Below are positions 8,869 through 18,063 of a stretch of DNA of 53,602 nucleotides, in pieces. Origin of the DNA: Myxococcaceae bacterium (lineage in GTDB: Bacteria > Myxococcota > Myxococcia > Myxococcales > Myxococcaceae); contig JAFGNZ010000082.1 of the NCBI GenBank assembly GCA_016926755.1, positions 1 through 53,602 on the forward strand. The letters run 5' to 3'. The notes below the pieces were generated by a model that saw nothing but the letters and a program-made list of their open reading frames with translations, ran no database searches and was not told where the DNA came from. Position numbers and translations under genes: made by a program. Numbering within the stretch: the stretch's first letter is position 1; every line of letters begins with the position of its first letter.

Positions 8869-10521
8869 ATGGCCTTCGACTTCGACCGGAACTGCCAGCT
8901 GCTGGGGCCCTTCATCGGCCATACCACCGCCACGGAGAGCCGCCTCTGGCTGCATATGGCGGACCTGAAGCCCGGAGAGCGACGCACGCTCTACGTCACC
9001 CTCCACCCCGAGCGCTCCGCCCGGGCCGTGCAGCGCGTCCCCCTCGTCATCTCGGAGGAGGAGTGCGGCGTCGGCGTCGCCACCCTCTCCGGCCTGGAGC
9101 CGGACACCCTCTACGGCTACCGGATCTGGTGGGATGAGTCGGGGCTCGCGGCGGTGGACCTCAAGGGGCTGGAGCCCGAGGACACCTGCTTCCGCACCCT
9201 GCCCCGCGACGGCTTCGAGCACCAGCTCGATTTCCTGGTGATGAGCTGCCACAACCCGGAGACGGCGGCGCTCGACGGAGTGAACGGCTTCGCCGTCTGG
9301 GCGCAGATGCCCGACATCATCACGTACAACAAGAACGTCCGCTTCGCCCTGCTCATCGGAGATCAGCTCTACGCGGACGACATCGAGCGGCGGGCGCTGA
9401 AGGAGAGGGAGCCGCGCAAGCGCCTCGCGCTGTACCTGAGCATGTACCGCAAGTATTGGAGCGACCTGCGCTACCGCCGCGTCCTCTGCCGCCTGCCGGC
9501 CTACCTGATGTGGGACGACCACGACATCACGGACGGCTGGGGCTCGCGCGAGGACTCCTTCGAGGATACGCGCTCCGAGGTCATCAAGCCCTCCTGGCAG
9601 GGGCTGTTCATGTCGGCGCGCACCGCCTTCCAGCACATGCAGGCCTCGCGCAACCCGCCTCCGCTGTCCGCCGGATTCCAGGAGGGCTTTGACACCTGCT
9701 TCCGCGTGGGGCGGGCGGGCTTCGTGCTCGCGGACCTGCGCAGCCACCGCAATGTGCGCCAGGGCCGCGTGTGGACCGAGGCGCAGCGCGCCGCCGTGGA
9801 GCGCTGGGTGGCCTCGGAGCGCGAGCACCTGGACGTGCTCTTCTTCTGCAGCACCGTCGTCTTCTCCCACGGGCACCCGGGGCTGGAGGCGCTGATGCGC
9901 GGTGGCTGGCCCCACGTCCTCAAGGTGATCTCCTGGCTGGGCTCCTTCCGCTATGCGGGCGTGCGGAGGATGGTGAGCGACTTCTACCGGAACATCGGTG
10001 ACCTTCGGGACGACCTGAACGACAGCTGGGGCTCCGAGCCGAACCGGCGCGAGGCGGATCGCGTGCTGGACTTCCTCTTCGGCCTGCAGAACCCGCCGCC
10101 GGGCCAGAGGCCGCTGAGCGTGGTGGTGCTGACCGGAGACATCCACACGCCCGGCTACTCCACGCTGTACTCATCGGATCCGGAGCACGCCGCGCGCCCC
10201 TCCATCCCGCACGTGGTGGCCTCGCCCGTCTCCTACCAGCCGTTCAGCTGGCTGGGAGAGGCCGTGTACCGGCGCCTCTCGCGCGTGGTGGCGCTGGGGG
10301 AGCGCGGCGTGTACAGCGCGCAGGTGAGCCATCACTTCTCGCAGCGCAACGTGGTGGTGGCCTCGCTGCGCAACGTGGTGGCGGACGAGTGGCACCTGAA
10401 GGTGAAGTTCTACCTGGAGGGCCATCCCGAGCCCCGCATCCTGCTGTTCGACCTGAACCGCAGCTCGGGGCGCGAGGCCATCCCCTGGCCCCACGCGCGC
10501 GAGCCCAGCCTCCTGGGCTGA
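8869..10521 (+). CDS. PhoD-like alkaline phosphatase/phosphodiesterase
   Basis: This protein of about 550 residues is a metallophosphoesterase of the PhoD type. Metal-binding motifs appear in the expected order: SCHNPE, then GDQLYADD, then WDDHDITDGWGSREDS, and near the C-terminus LTGDIHTPGYS. The N-terminal part (FIGHTTATESRLWLHM...PDTLYGYRIWWD) is the fibronectin-like domain that precedes the catalytic domain in this family. PhoD enzymes hydrolyse phosphodiesters and phosphomonoesters, often from teichoic acids or phospholipids. I see no convincing signal peptide. The start is uncertain: the ATG at 8869 gives the best match to the domain boundary, but the frame is open from a GTG at 8785 and an ATG at 8791, and none has a good ribosome binding site. 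It is divergent from the M4 protease. Confidence 0.85.
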   Translation: MAFDFDRNCQLLGPFIGHTTATESRLWLHMADLKPGERRTLYVTLHPERSARAVQRVPLVISEEECGVGVATLSGLEPDTLYGYRIWWDESGLAAVDLKGLEPEDTCFRTLPRDGFEHQLDFLVMSCHNPETAALDGVNGFAVWAQMPDIITYNKNVRFALLIGDQLYADDIERRALKEREPRKRLALYLSMYRKYWSDLRYRRVLCRLPAYLMWDDHDITDGWGSREDSFEDTRSEVIKPSWQGLFMSARTAFQHMQASRNPPPLSAGFQEGFDTCFRVGRAGFVLADLRSHRNVRQGRVWTEAQRAAVERWVASEREHLDVLFFCSTVVFSHGHPGLEALMRGGWPHVLKVISWLGSFRYAGVRRMVSDFYRNIGDLRDDLNDSWGSEPNRREADRVLDFLFGLQNPPPGQRPLSVVVLTGDIHTPGYSTLYSSDPEHAARPSIPHVVASPVSYQPFSWLGEAVYRRLSRVVALGERGVYSAQVSHHFSQRNVVVASLRNVVADEWHLKVKFYLEGHPEPRILLFDLNRSSGREAIPWPHAREPSLLG

Positions 10522-10613
10522 CGCGGGCGCGCGGCCCGGACACGGAGTGGACTTGCCCGAGCGCGACCTCAGAATCGCTCCCTCACCGTGCCCCGCTGCC
10601 CCCAGGAGTCTCG

Positions 10614-13600
10614 ATGTCGCACGCAATGAACCCGCCCCCCCGCCGCCGCTCGCAGCCTCCCCTCGGGGCCTGGCTCCACGCTCCGGCGCTGCTGCTGGTG
10701 GTGCTCGCTGCCCATCCGTCCGCCGCGCAGACGATCAACTGCACCTCGGGGACCTCCGTCACAGCCAACGGGCAGCAGGGCGCGAGCGGGGGCTCCTTCT
10801 TCTATGGCCTGGGGGACCCGAACGGCTGTGTCGTCCCAGGCGGACCGAGCCAGTCCTTCTCGCCGAGCGCTCCCGGCTTGTTCATGTATGGCAACTTCGC
10901 CCTGCCGGACGGCGGCGCGATCGCCATGCCCCCGCTGTTCCTGTCCGCCACGAGCTCCGGCTTCACCGGGCCCGGCCCCCAGGACCAGGCGCTCGGCGTC
11001 TTCCCGTTCGGCGGCGGCAGCACGAGCCAGGCCATCGCCATCTCCAACATCCCGGCCCAGGGCAGCCTCCCCTCGATGGTGACGATCTGGGGGCTGATCC
11101 CCGGGGGCAGCTGGACGAGCCTCGGGACGTGGAACTACGCGTACCTGCCGCCGCCCGTCATCCAGTACCCACCCACCGGCGCGACCTGCACCACGGACGC
11201 CTCCCCCACCCCGCTGGGCAACGGCACGGCGGTGGTCCACACCACCCAGCAGGTGCCCACCAACAGCGGGGTGCCCGCGAACGCGGACGCGAAGCTGCTC
11301 AACCCACGGCCCGTGTTGTTCTCCACCAACACCGCCGTCAACGTCGCGCAGAACGCCACCGCCACGGCCCCCGCGCGCGTCCACTCGTGGGCCAGCGCCA
11401 TGACGTGGGCCAACAACTCCGCCAACTACTGGGTGGGGAGCACGCAGCTCACCGCCATCCAGACGCCCATCTACGCCGATCCGCTGATCACCTTCTATTC
11501 GAGCCAGCCGCGCAACCAGGACGGCACCTACTTCGCCTCGAACTACCTGACGAGCTCGCCCACGCCGGGCAAGTCCGCGCCCCTGGGCACGCCGAGCAAC
11601 GCCGACCTCTTCGCCCCCGGCTTCCACCTCGCCACCGCCTCGCCGATGACGATCAACGGCGACCTGTACAGCGGGGGGACGACGAGCACGGTCTACAACT
11701 ACGGCGGGCGCTCGGTGCACGGCAGCCAGTCGATGCAGGTGGGCGTGGACCCCATGGGCACGTTCCGGGAGACGCTGGCGGTGTTCCCCTCCAGCTCGGG
11801 CAGCCCCACCGTGCCGGCCTACCTCCCGGCCAACCCCACCACGGTGGCGCAGGGTGACTGGGACATCGTCTTCCGCATGTCCCAGAGCGCCACCACGTAC
11901 CTGCAGATGGCGGTGGCCCAGGGCTCTCCGTTCACGCAGTTCACCTCCCAGGGCAACTCGGTGATCAGCATTGGCGCGGTGTACGGCCCTGGCTACGTGA
12001 GCAGCCCCAGCGGCGCGATGCCTGGCGGCACCATCACGCCGCCCACGGACGTGACCGTGGGGAGCGGCGCCGTGCGCTTCCAGATCATCTACCAGCAGGT
12101 GAACGGCATGTCGTCCGCCACCGAGTCCTTCCCGAGCCCGGGCGCCACGCGGAGCAACTGGGTGAGCTTCGCCGTCATGTGGGATCCCAAGGCCCTGCCC
12201 GTGAAGGCGCTCACCGCGAACACCAGCGCCTACGACAAGATGACGTACTACACGCTGCCGATCTCGAGCACGGCCAGCGCCACCTCGTTCGTCATCGCCG
12301 CGCTGCCGAACCAGCTGCAGAACAACGTGCAGCCCTCGACGACTGCCTCGCCGTATGACTCGGCGGCCGCGACCGCGTGGGCCCGGGCGCTCGCGCCGTA
12401 CGCGTTCAACTTCTACCAGGGCACCTCGGCGGTCTCGTTCTACGTGGGCAAGACGAACCAGGGAAAGGCCACCGCCTCCAACCTGGTGAACGTGTACTAC
12501 GCGCCCGGGCTCAAGGCCGTGGGCCCGTCCATCGCGGGCAGGACCGTCTTCCTGCTCCAGCCGCACCAGTACTCCACCGGCTTCAAGGATGGCCGCAACG
12601 GCCAGATGCCGCTCAACACGTCGCAGAAGACGCCGTTCCTGAGCTTCGCCGGGAAGCAGTCGTGGACGGCGGCGGCCACCAACAAGTACTGGATCGTCCG
12701 CGGCAAGCTGGAGGCCTACGTCGACACGCAGCTCTCGCTGACGTACGTGATGCCGCCGATCGTCCCCGCGTTCCCCGGCTCGGTCTTCGGCTCGGCCACG
12801 CTGACGCCGGCGGGCTCCAACATGGGCACGAGCCCCGTGGCCCTCAATGACGTCACCTACGGCCTCATCGCCGGGACGATCTACCCGCTGGTGCTGAGCA
12901 GCCCGCCCGCCAACTCGACGCTCGCGAACCTGACGAACGGCTACGGGCAGATGAACGCTCCCTACGGCTCGGCCCAGGCCATGTACTACACGGCGAAGCT
13001 GCTGTACGCGCTCGCCGGGCTCACCGAGCCGGCATCCCCGCCTGCCTGGTACGGCTCGACGCCGTGGCTGACGAAGGGGACGATGCTGAGCAACCTGTAC
13101 GCGCAGCTCGTGCAGCTGCTCTCGTACTACTTCTCGCCGCAGATGTGCGCGGTCCAGGCCAACTCGTCGGCGCTCGGCATCATCAACTCGTACGTCTACG
13201 CCTACTACGACGCCGCCAGCCACCACCTGCTGCTCGAGCCCACCGGCTCCGGCCCCGCCCCGAGGCCGCAGTCCTACGGCAACAACTACCCGAACGGCGT
13301 GGTGGACTCGTTCGGCATCGGCCCCGCGCTCAGCGACAACGCCTATACCTATGGCTACTTCATCGCCGGGGCCGCGCTGCTCGAGCTCGCGCTCCAGCAG
13401 CAGCTCATCCCAGGGCTGACGTCCGATCAGCAGGACTTCCTCGATCCGAACCACTTCGGCCCGGCGATCGATCTGCTCATCAAGGACATCGCCTACGCGG
13501 ACACCGCGAGCGGCGTGTCCATCCCCTGGTGGGTGGACCAGAAGGCGCTCCCGTTCCCTCGGCTCGAGTACATGGACCTGTGGACGGGGATAGCGTTCAC

Positions 13601-14879
13601 GGATGCCTTCACGCCCACGGCGGGCTCGGGCAAGCAGCACAACTCCGCGCAGGAGGCCCAGCTCTCCTGGGCGGCCATCCACCTGTGGGGCAAAGTGACG
13701 AACCGGCAGCCGCTGGCGGACCTCGGCGCGTTCCTCTACACGCTGGGCGCGTACGCGAACGATGCCTACTTCAACGGCACGCTGGGCCAGCTGGTGCCAG
13801 ATACCACCAACGGAGAGTACGCCTCCGACTTCTCGCCGGACGGCTCGTTCATCCCGCGCGCCACGCAGGATCTCACCCAGGCGGCCGTGGGGACGTGGAA
13901 CTACAACCCGGCGCAGTCGCTGACCAGCAACTGTCCGGGCCCGCAGTGCCGGGGCATGAGCGCCTGGCAGACGCGGCCGGCCACCAGCACCCAGGTGTCG
14001 AGCGGCCCCCGGCCGGTCATCTCGCCGGGCGTGTACCAGGGCCGGCAGTGGTCGCAGGGAGAGGATGGACAGCCGCTCCTCGCTGGGCTCGTGAACGTGC
14101 TCCTGCCCTTCGAGCCGCTCACGCTGTCGCCGCTGCGCGACTCGACCTACATGACCGCGGCCTCCCAGGCCTCGCTGCTCCAGGGTGGGCAGCCCTACAT
14201 GAGTCCGTCCTATATGGGCGTGAACAACCTGTTCTTCACGGCGCTGGGCATGGGTCAGTCCGCGGGGGTGAGCTACAGCCAACCGCTCACCACTGCGTTT
14301 CCGCCCTGCCAGCCGGGCGTCCAGAACTGCCTGAACCCGCCCCCGTTCGATACCAGTGGCACGGGCTGTCAGGCCTTCCTCACGCTGAGCCCCTCGGCGA
14401 GTCAGTCCGGCTTCACCTGGTACTGGAACCTGCTCACGTCCGGTGGAGGCAGCTCCAGCGGAGGCGCCCTGCTGCCTTGGATGGGCGTGCCGGTGTCGAG
14501 CCTGCCCTCGTCGTGTCAGTCGAGCTCGCCGGCGGTGCAGGCGATCAACTACTGGACCTGGCCCGCGGCGGCGGCGGCGGCCTTCGTGGACTTCTACACG
14601 TACCAGCGCTACGGGACGCCGAACTTCAACGTGTACTGCGAGGCCACGAGCCTGGCGAAGGGGCAGCTCCAGCCACTGTGTGTGGGCTTCGGCTCGCCGG
14701 GGAGCGCCACGCCGACCATGCTGCTGGCCTTCAACCCGAACAGCCAGCCGCTGAGCGTGCAGTTCAAGACGGTGAGCGGCGGCACCGCGGTGGGCCCGGC
14801 GCAGTCGATCGCCGGCTACGGCAACGCGGTGTGGGCCGTGCAGTCCACGCTGAAGCGAAAGCCCCAGCGGAAGCGGTAG
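10614..14879 (+). CDS. large secreted GH81-like protein (endo-1,3-beta-glucanase family)
   Basis: This is a 1421-residue exported protein. It has a Sec signal peptide (hydrophobic APALLLVVLAAHPSAAQ), and AGGAG lies seven bases before the ATG. The C-terminal half resembles glycoside hydrolase family 81, which cuts beta-1,3-glucan such as fungal wall or laminarin. It has SDNAYTYGYFIAGAALLE (D908), where family members have DHHFHYGYF. It has QEAQLSWAAIHLWG (E1014), where they have QESSSEAxxxYYAxxLWG. By my alignment from memory, the upstream catalytic Glu of the QES motif is Asn here, while the second Glu and the Asp are kept. It is about twice the usual family length, because of long Ser/Thr/Ala-rich N-terminal beta domains. 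It could be a divergent enzyme or a binding protein. The neighbours do not help: PhoD-like upstream, RND exporters downstream. Confidence 0.6.
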   Translation: MSHAMNPPPRRRSQPPLGAWLHAPALLLVVLAAHPSAAQTINCTSGTSVTANGQQGASGGSFFYGLGDPNGCVVPGGPSQSFSPSAPGLFMYGNFALPDGGAIAMPPLFLSATSSGFTGPGPQDQALGVFPFGGGSTSQAIAISNIPAQGSLPSMVTIWGLIPGGSWTSLGTWNYAYLPPPVIQYPPTGATCTTDASPTPLGNGTAVVHTTQQVPTNSGVPANADAKLLNPRPVLFSTNTAVNVAQNATATAPARVHSWASAMTWANNSANYWVGSTQLTAIQTPIYADPLITFYSSQPRNQDGTYFASNYLTSSPTPGKSAPLGTPSNADLFAPGFHLATASPMTINGDLYSGGTTSTVYNYGGRSVHGSQSMQVGVDPMGTFRETLAVFPSSSGSPTVPAYLPANPTTVAQGDWDIVFRMSQSATTYLQMAVAQGSPFTQFTSQGNSVISIGAVYGPGYVSSPSGAMPGGTITPPTDVTVGSGAVRFQIIYQQVNGMSSATESFPSPGATRSNWVSFAVMWDPKALPVKALTANTSAYDKMTYYTLPISSTASATSFVIAALPNQLQNNVQPSTTASPYDSAAATAWARALAPYAFNFYQGTSAVSFYVGKTNQGKATASNLVNVYYAPGLKAVGPSIAGRTVFLLQPHQYSTGFKDGRNGQMPLNTSQKTPFLSFAGKQSWTAAATNKYWIVRGKLEAYVDTQLSLTYVMPPIVPAFPGSVFGSATLTPAGSNMGTSPVALNDVTYGLIAGTIYPLVLSSPPANSTLANLTNGYGQMNAPYGSAQAMYYTAKLLYALAGLTEPASPPAWYGSTPWLTKGTMLSNLYAQLVQLLSYYFSPQMCAVQANSSALGIINSYVYAYYDAASHHLLLEPTGSGPAPRPQSYGNNYPNGVVDSFGIGPALSDNAYTYGYFIAGAALLELALQQQLIPGLTSDQQDFLDPNHFGPAIDLLIKDIAYADTASGVSIPWWVDQKALPFPRLEYMDLWTGIAFTDAFTPTAGSGKQHNSAQEAQLSWAAIHLWGKVTNRQPLADLGAFLYTLGAYANDAYFNGTLGQLVPDTTNGEYASDFSPDGSFIPRATQDLTQAAVGTWNYNPAQSLTSNCPGPQCRGMSAWQTRPATSTQVSSGPRPVISPGVYQGRQWSQGEDGQPLLAGLVNVLLPFEPLTLSPLRDSTYMTAASQASLLQGGQPYMSPSYMGVNNLFFTALGMGQSAGVSYSQPLTTAFPPCQPGVQNCLNPPPFDTSGTGCQAFLTLSPSASQSGFTWYWNLLTSGGGSSSGGALLPWMGVPVSSLPSSCQSSSPAVQAINYWTWPAAAAAAFVDFYTYQRYGTPNFNVYCEATSLAKGQLQPLCVGFGSPGSATPTMLLAFNPNSQPLSVQFKTVSGGTAVGPAQSIAGYGNAVWAVQSTLKRKPQRKR

Positions 14880-15030
14880 ACGATGGACCGGCCCATGTAC
14901 CGGAACGCGTGGGCGTGCCCGGCAAACCTGTCATACAGCAGGACAGGGTCGGCAAGAGTGCTCCCAAGGAGTGTCCCTCGACTCGGTTCACTGGAGGCGG
15001 TCCGTCAACCGTGGGAGAACGGGACGGCCG

Positions 15031-15068
15031 GCGCGGGCGGACCCGTCCTGACGGGGGGACCCGCGCCG
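15031..15068. terminator. strong hairpin in the convergent 14.9-15.2 kb gap
   Basis: Arms ggcgcggg (15031-15038) and cccgcgcc (15061-15068) enclose an inner stem, cccgt (15043-15047) with acggg (15052-15056). No T-tract follows directly; a short T run (ccttttt) occurs later near 15128-15134. It lies between the convergent GH81-like and RND genes and probably ends transcription. I see no gene in the 281-base gap. Confidence 0.5.
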
Positions 15069-15160
15069 AGACGAGGGGCCCGCGACCTGTGCTCCCGGGA
15101 CTGTGGGTCCAGGACTCCTCGGATCAGCCTTTTTCTGAAACGTATGCCCGGCGCTGGGGC

Positions 15161-17626
15161 TCAGGAGTCCTGTGCGGGCGTGGAGGCCCCGTGCTTGCGC
15201 CGCCAGCGCTCCACCAGCAGCAGGAGCGCCGGGAAGCCCAGCAGGACGATGATGACGTTCACCCCGAAGCCCAGGTTGGCCACGTTGCCAATCGAGTTGA
15301 GCCCCGGGTGCCGCGCGATGGCCAGCGCCAGGAAGCCGATGGCGCTCGTCAGCAGGCCGCCGACGATGGCGCGCCCCGTCTCCCCATACACGGAGATGAA
15401 GTCACTGCCCGGCTCGGACAGGCGCTGGATCAGGTGCACGCCCGCATCCACCGTGGTGCCCACCAGCACCGGCAGCACCACCACGTTCAGGTAGTTGAAC
15501 TGGATGTCCAAGAGCGCCATCAGCCCCACCAGCCCGGCCACGGACAGCAGCGTGGGCAGCATGCAGATGAGCGCCGTCCGCAGCCGCCCCAGGGTGATCC
15601 ACATGGCCACCAGCACCGAGAGGATGGCCAAAGCGAGGATGCGCGGCCCCTCCTTGGCCACCATGTCCAGGATGTCCGCGATGATGAGCGCCTCGCCCGC
15701 CGCCGACACCTGCGTGCCGTCCGGCAGCGTCAGCCCGCGCACCTCCTTGGCGAAGTGCCGCGTCCGCGCCCCATCCGCCAGGCTGATCGCCGCGTACACC
15801 AGCACCACGCCGCCCTTGTCCTTCTCCCCCTCCAGCCCCTCGAACTGCCGCCGCACCGCCTCCGGCAGGCTCTCCCGCTGGAAGGGCTCGGCCCGCGTCA
15901 TCCGCAGCGCGCGCTCCAGGTTGGCGCGGACGTCATCCGGCAGCCGCGCCGGATCCAGCTTCTGCAGCCGCTCGCGGATGGCCTGGAGGAGGGTCCGCTT
16001 CTCCTCCTGCTGCCGGGGCACCAGATCCGCCAGCGCCCCGACGAAGTCGATCGTGCTCTGCGGGCCGTTGCTCTTCTTGCGCTCCTCGAGCTGGCGCACC
16101 ACCTCGCGCTCCATGTCCTGCGAGTCGGTGAGCACCACCACGGGCGTCTGCGAGTACCCCAGGATCTTGTTGACGCGCTGATCCAGCCGCACCGACGGCA
16201 GGGACATGTCCTCCATCTTGGCCAGATCGTAGTTGAAGGTGACCTGCCAGGCCTGGGTGATGAGCGCCACCAGCCCCACGCCCACGACGATGGCCACCCC
16301 GCGGTAGCGCCGCGGCAGCCAGCGCCCCAGCGCCGCCAGGGGACCGTCCGAGGCCGCGTGCACGCGCGGCGCCCAGCCCCAGCGAGAGGCCAGCCCCAGC
16401 AGCGCCGGCAGGATGAGCAGGTACGAGGCGATGCTCACCAGCATGCCCACCGCCGCGATGATGCCGAACTCGCGGAAGGCGGCGAACTCGGAGATGGAGA
16501 GGCTCAGGAAGGTGAGCGCCGCCACCAGCGCGGCGATGAACGCCGAGAAGCCCGTGTGGCTGAACGCCTCGCGCACCGCCTCCAGCGAGCCGTGCCCCTC
16601 CGAGCGCAGCGTGGTGTAGCGCCCCAGCAGGTGGATGCCGTGCTCCACGCCCAGGCCACCCAGCACCGCGCCCAGGAACCCGGTCAGCAGGTTCACCTTC
16701 CCGTAGAACAGGCCCACGAAGCCATACGTCCACGACAGGCCCGCCAGCACGGGGGCCATCGTCAGGAAGACGCTCAGCGCGCTGCGGAAGTGGAACGCCA
16801 GGTAGAGCAGCAGCAGCACCAGGGCGATCGAGGAGGCCTGCGCCAGGTCCGCCGTGATGAGCTCCTGGTGATCGATCTTCTTCTTGAAGGTGCCGGAGAT
16901 CTCCGTGCGGAAGCCCGGCCCGTACTTCGACAGGTCCTGCTTCTTCAGGAAGTCGTCCACCTGCCCGACGAGCTTCTTGGCGTAGTTCAGGTCGGCGCTG
17001 CTGCCCTTGGGCTTGAGCATGAGCAGCACCATCCGCTCTTCGGGATCCAGGTAGTACAGGTCCCCGCCGCCGGACAGGCGCTGGTTGGCGCCGCCGGAGT
17101 ACTTCTTCTCGATGTCGGAGAAGTCAACGGAGGGTGGAGGCTCGTCATCCAGCCGGACGAAGAGCGGGTTGGCCTGCTCCTTCTCCCAGCGGATGCGCGC
17201 GTCGATGCGCTCCTGGAGGACCTTCAGGTCCGGCACGTCCACGTAGTAGAGGGCGTGCTCCTCGAAGAAGTCGCGAGGCCGCTGGTAGTGGACGTAGCGG
17301 ATCTCCGAGAGCTCGGTGAACCGGGGCGCCATCTCGTCGGCGAAGCGCTTGAGCACCTCCGGCTCCGCGCCCATGCCCACCACCACCACGTAGCCCTGGC
17401 CGCCGAAGCGCTTCCGCAGCGTGTCCAGGTCCTGCACGCTCGGGAAGGACTTGGGCAGCAGCCCCACCAGATCGGCGTTGAGCGTCAGCGTGCGCGCGGA
17501 GAAGACCCCCAGCCCCACCAGGAGGGCCGCCACCAGCAGCGCCTGCCAGGGCTTGCGGTGGCTGCGCGCGGCGAGCGCCCCCATCACCGACTCCAACCGC
17601 TCCGCCAGCCGCCGCTTGTCGCTCAT
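15161..17626 (-). CDS. RND superfamily (MMPL/COG1033-type) exporter, copy 1
   Basis: This 821-residue inner-membrane transporter has the typical RND half-repeat layout. One transmembrane helix near residue 30 is followed by a large periplasmic domain (about 50-250), then a block of five or six helices (about 260-440). The same pattern is then repeated (about 450-821). Hydrophobic blocks such as LLTGFLGAVLGGLGVEHGIHLLGRY and VVLPVLVGTTVDAGVHLIQR are conserved; the Asp in GTTVDAG is in the position used for proton coupling in such pumps. The length and gene order resemble predicted exporters of the HpnN/MMPL kind that move lipids or hydrophobic molecules. No hopanoid genes are nearby, so the substrate is unknown. 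The start at 17626 opens MSDKRRLAERLE. Its paralogue is divergent at 18064. Confidence 0.88.
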   Translation of the reverse strand: MSDKRRLAERLESVMGALAARSHRKPWQALLVAALLVGLGVFSARTLTLNADLVGLLPKSFPSVQDLDTLRKRFGGQGYVVVVGMGAEPEVLKRFADEMAPRFTELSEIRYVHYQRPRDFFEEHALYYVDVPDLKVLQERIDARIRWEKEQANPLFVRLDDEPPPSVDFSDIEKKYSGGANQRLSGGGDLYYLDPEERMVLLMLKPKGSSADLNYAKKLVGQVDDFLKKQDLSKYGPGFRTEISGTFKKKIDHQELITADLAQASSIALVLLLLYLAFHFRSALSVFLTMAPVLAGLSWTYGFVGLFYGKVNLLTGFLGAVLGGLGVEHGIHLLGRYTTLRSEGHGSLEAVREAFSHTGFSAFIAALVAALTFLSLSISEFAAFREFGIIAAVGMLVSIASYLLILPALLGLASRWGWAPRVHAASDGPLAALGRWLPRRYRGVAIVVGVGLVALITQAWQVTFNYDLAKMEDMSLPSVRLDQRVNKILGYSQTPVVVLTDSQDMEREVVRQLEERKKSNGPQSTIDFVGALADLVPRQQEEKRTLLQAIRERLQKLDPARLPDDVRANLERALRMTRAEPFQRESLPEAVRRQFEGLEGEKDKGGVVLVYAAISLADGARTRHFAKEVRGLTLPDGTQVSAAGEALIIADILDMVAKEGPRILALAILSVLVAMWITLGRLRTALICMLPTLLSVAGLVGLMALLDIQFNYLNVVVLPVLVGTTVDAGVHLIQRLSEPGSDFISVYGETGRAIVGGLLTSAIGFLALAIARHPGLNSIGNVANLGFGVNVIIVLLGFPALLLLVERWRRKHGASTPAQDS

Positions 17627-18063
17627 GTGTCCGCTCTTCTGTCCCAAGGTCAACGCTCGAAGCGGCCCACCATCGCCAGGGTCCACCCCCTGAGTCAACG
17701 GATTGCCCAACGGGAACAAGAGGACGGAAGAGCCCTGGCCACCTCGTCGGACGCCCCGCACCTACCGTCCGCGGACAGGGATTCTTCCCACGACTCCCGG
17801 AAAAGTGTCCGGACGGACGGCGGCCCGATCGCCCACCCAAGATGGGAGGCGAAACCGCTGCTAATGGCCGGCTGCCTGCTTCAGGGGGGGATGGGAGCCC
17901 CAGGCCCATCACCGCCCCGGGTGCTCGATCTTCCCCTGGGCAGCCGGGCAGGCGCGCGCGCCTGTCACCCCGGCGGGGCGTGGCCAGTTTCCGGCCCGAG
18001 AGATCGGGCGCGCATGGGGCGGGCCCAGGGAGGGGAAGGCGCTCGGTTCCCCGCACCGCGACC
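17627..18063. other. 437-bp divergent promoter region between the RND paralogues
   Basis: I see no gene here. The region must hold promoters for both divergent exporters. It contains two short perfect palindromes of related sequence, GTCCGCGGAC (17767-17776) and GTCCGGAC (17807-17814), 40 bases apart and possibly operator sites for shared control. I cannot place -10/-35 boxes with confidence. The plus-strand frame is open upstream of 18064, but this looks like GC-driven chance. Confidence 0.45.

Noticed and set aside
10569-14282. Very long antisense frame (over 1200 codons) opposite the GH81-like gene
   Set aside because: It is rich in Arg/Gly/Val/His with no known domain and lies wholly opposite a gene with a signal peptide and conserved motifs. 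Long antisense frames are expected in such GC-rich DNA.
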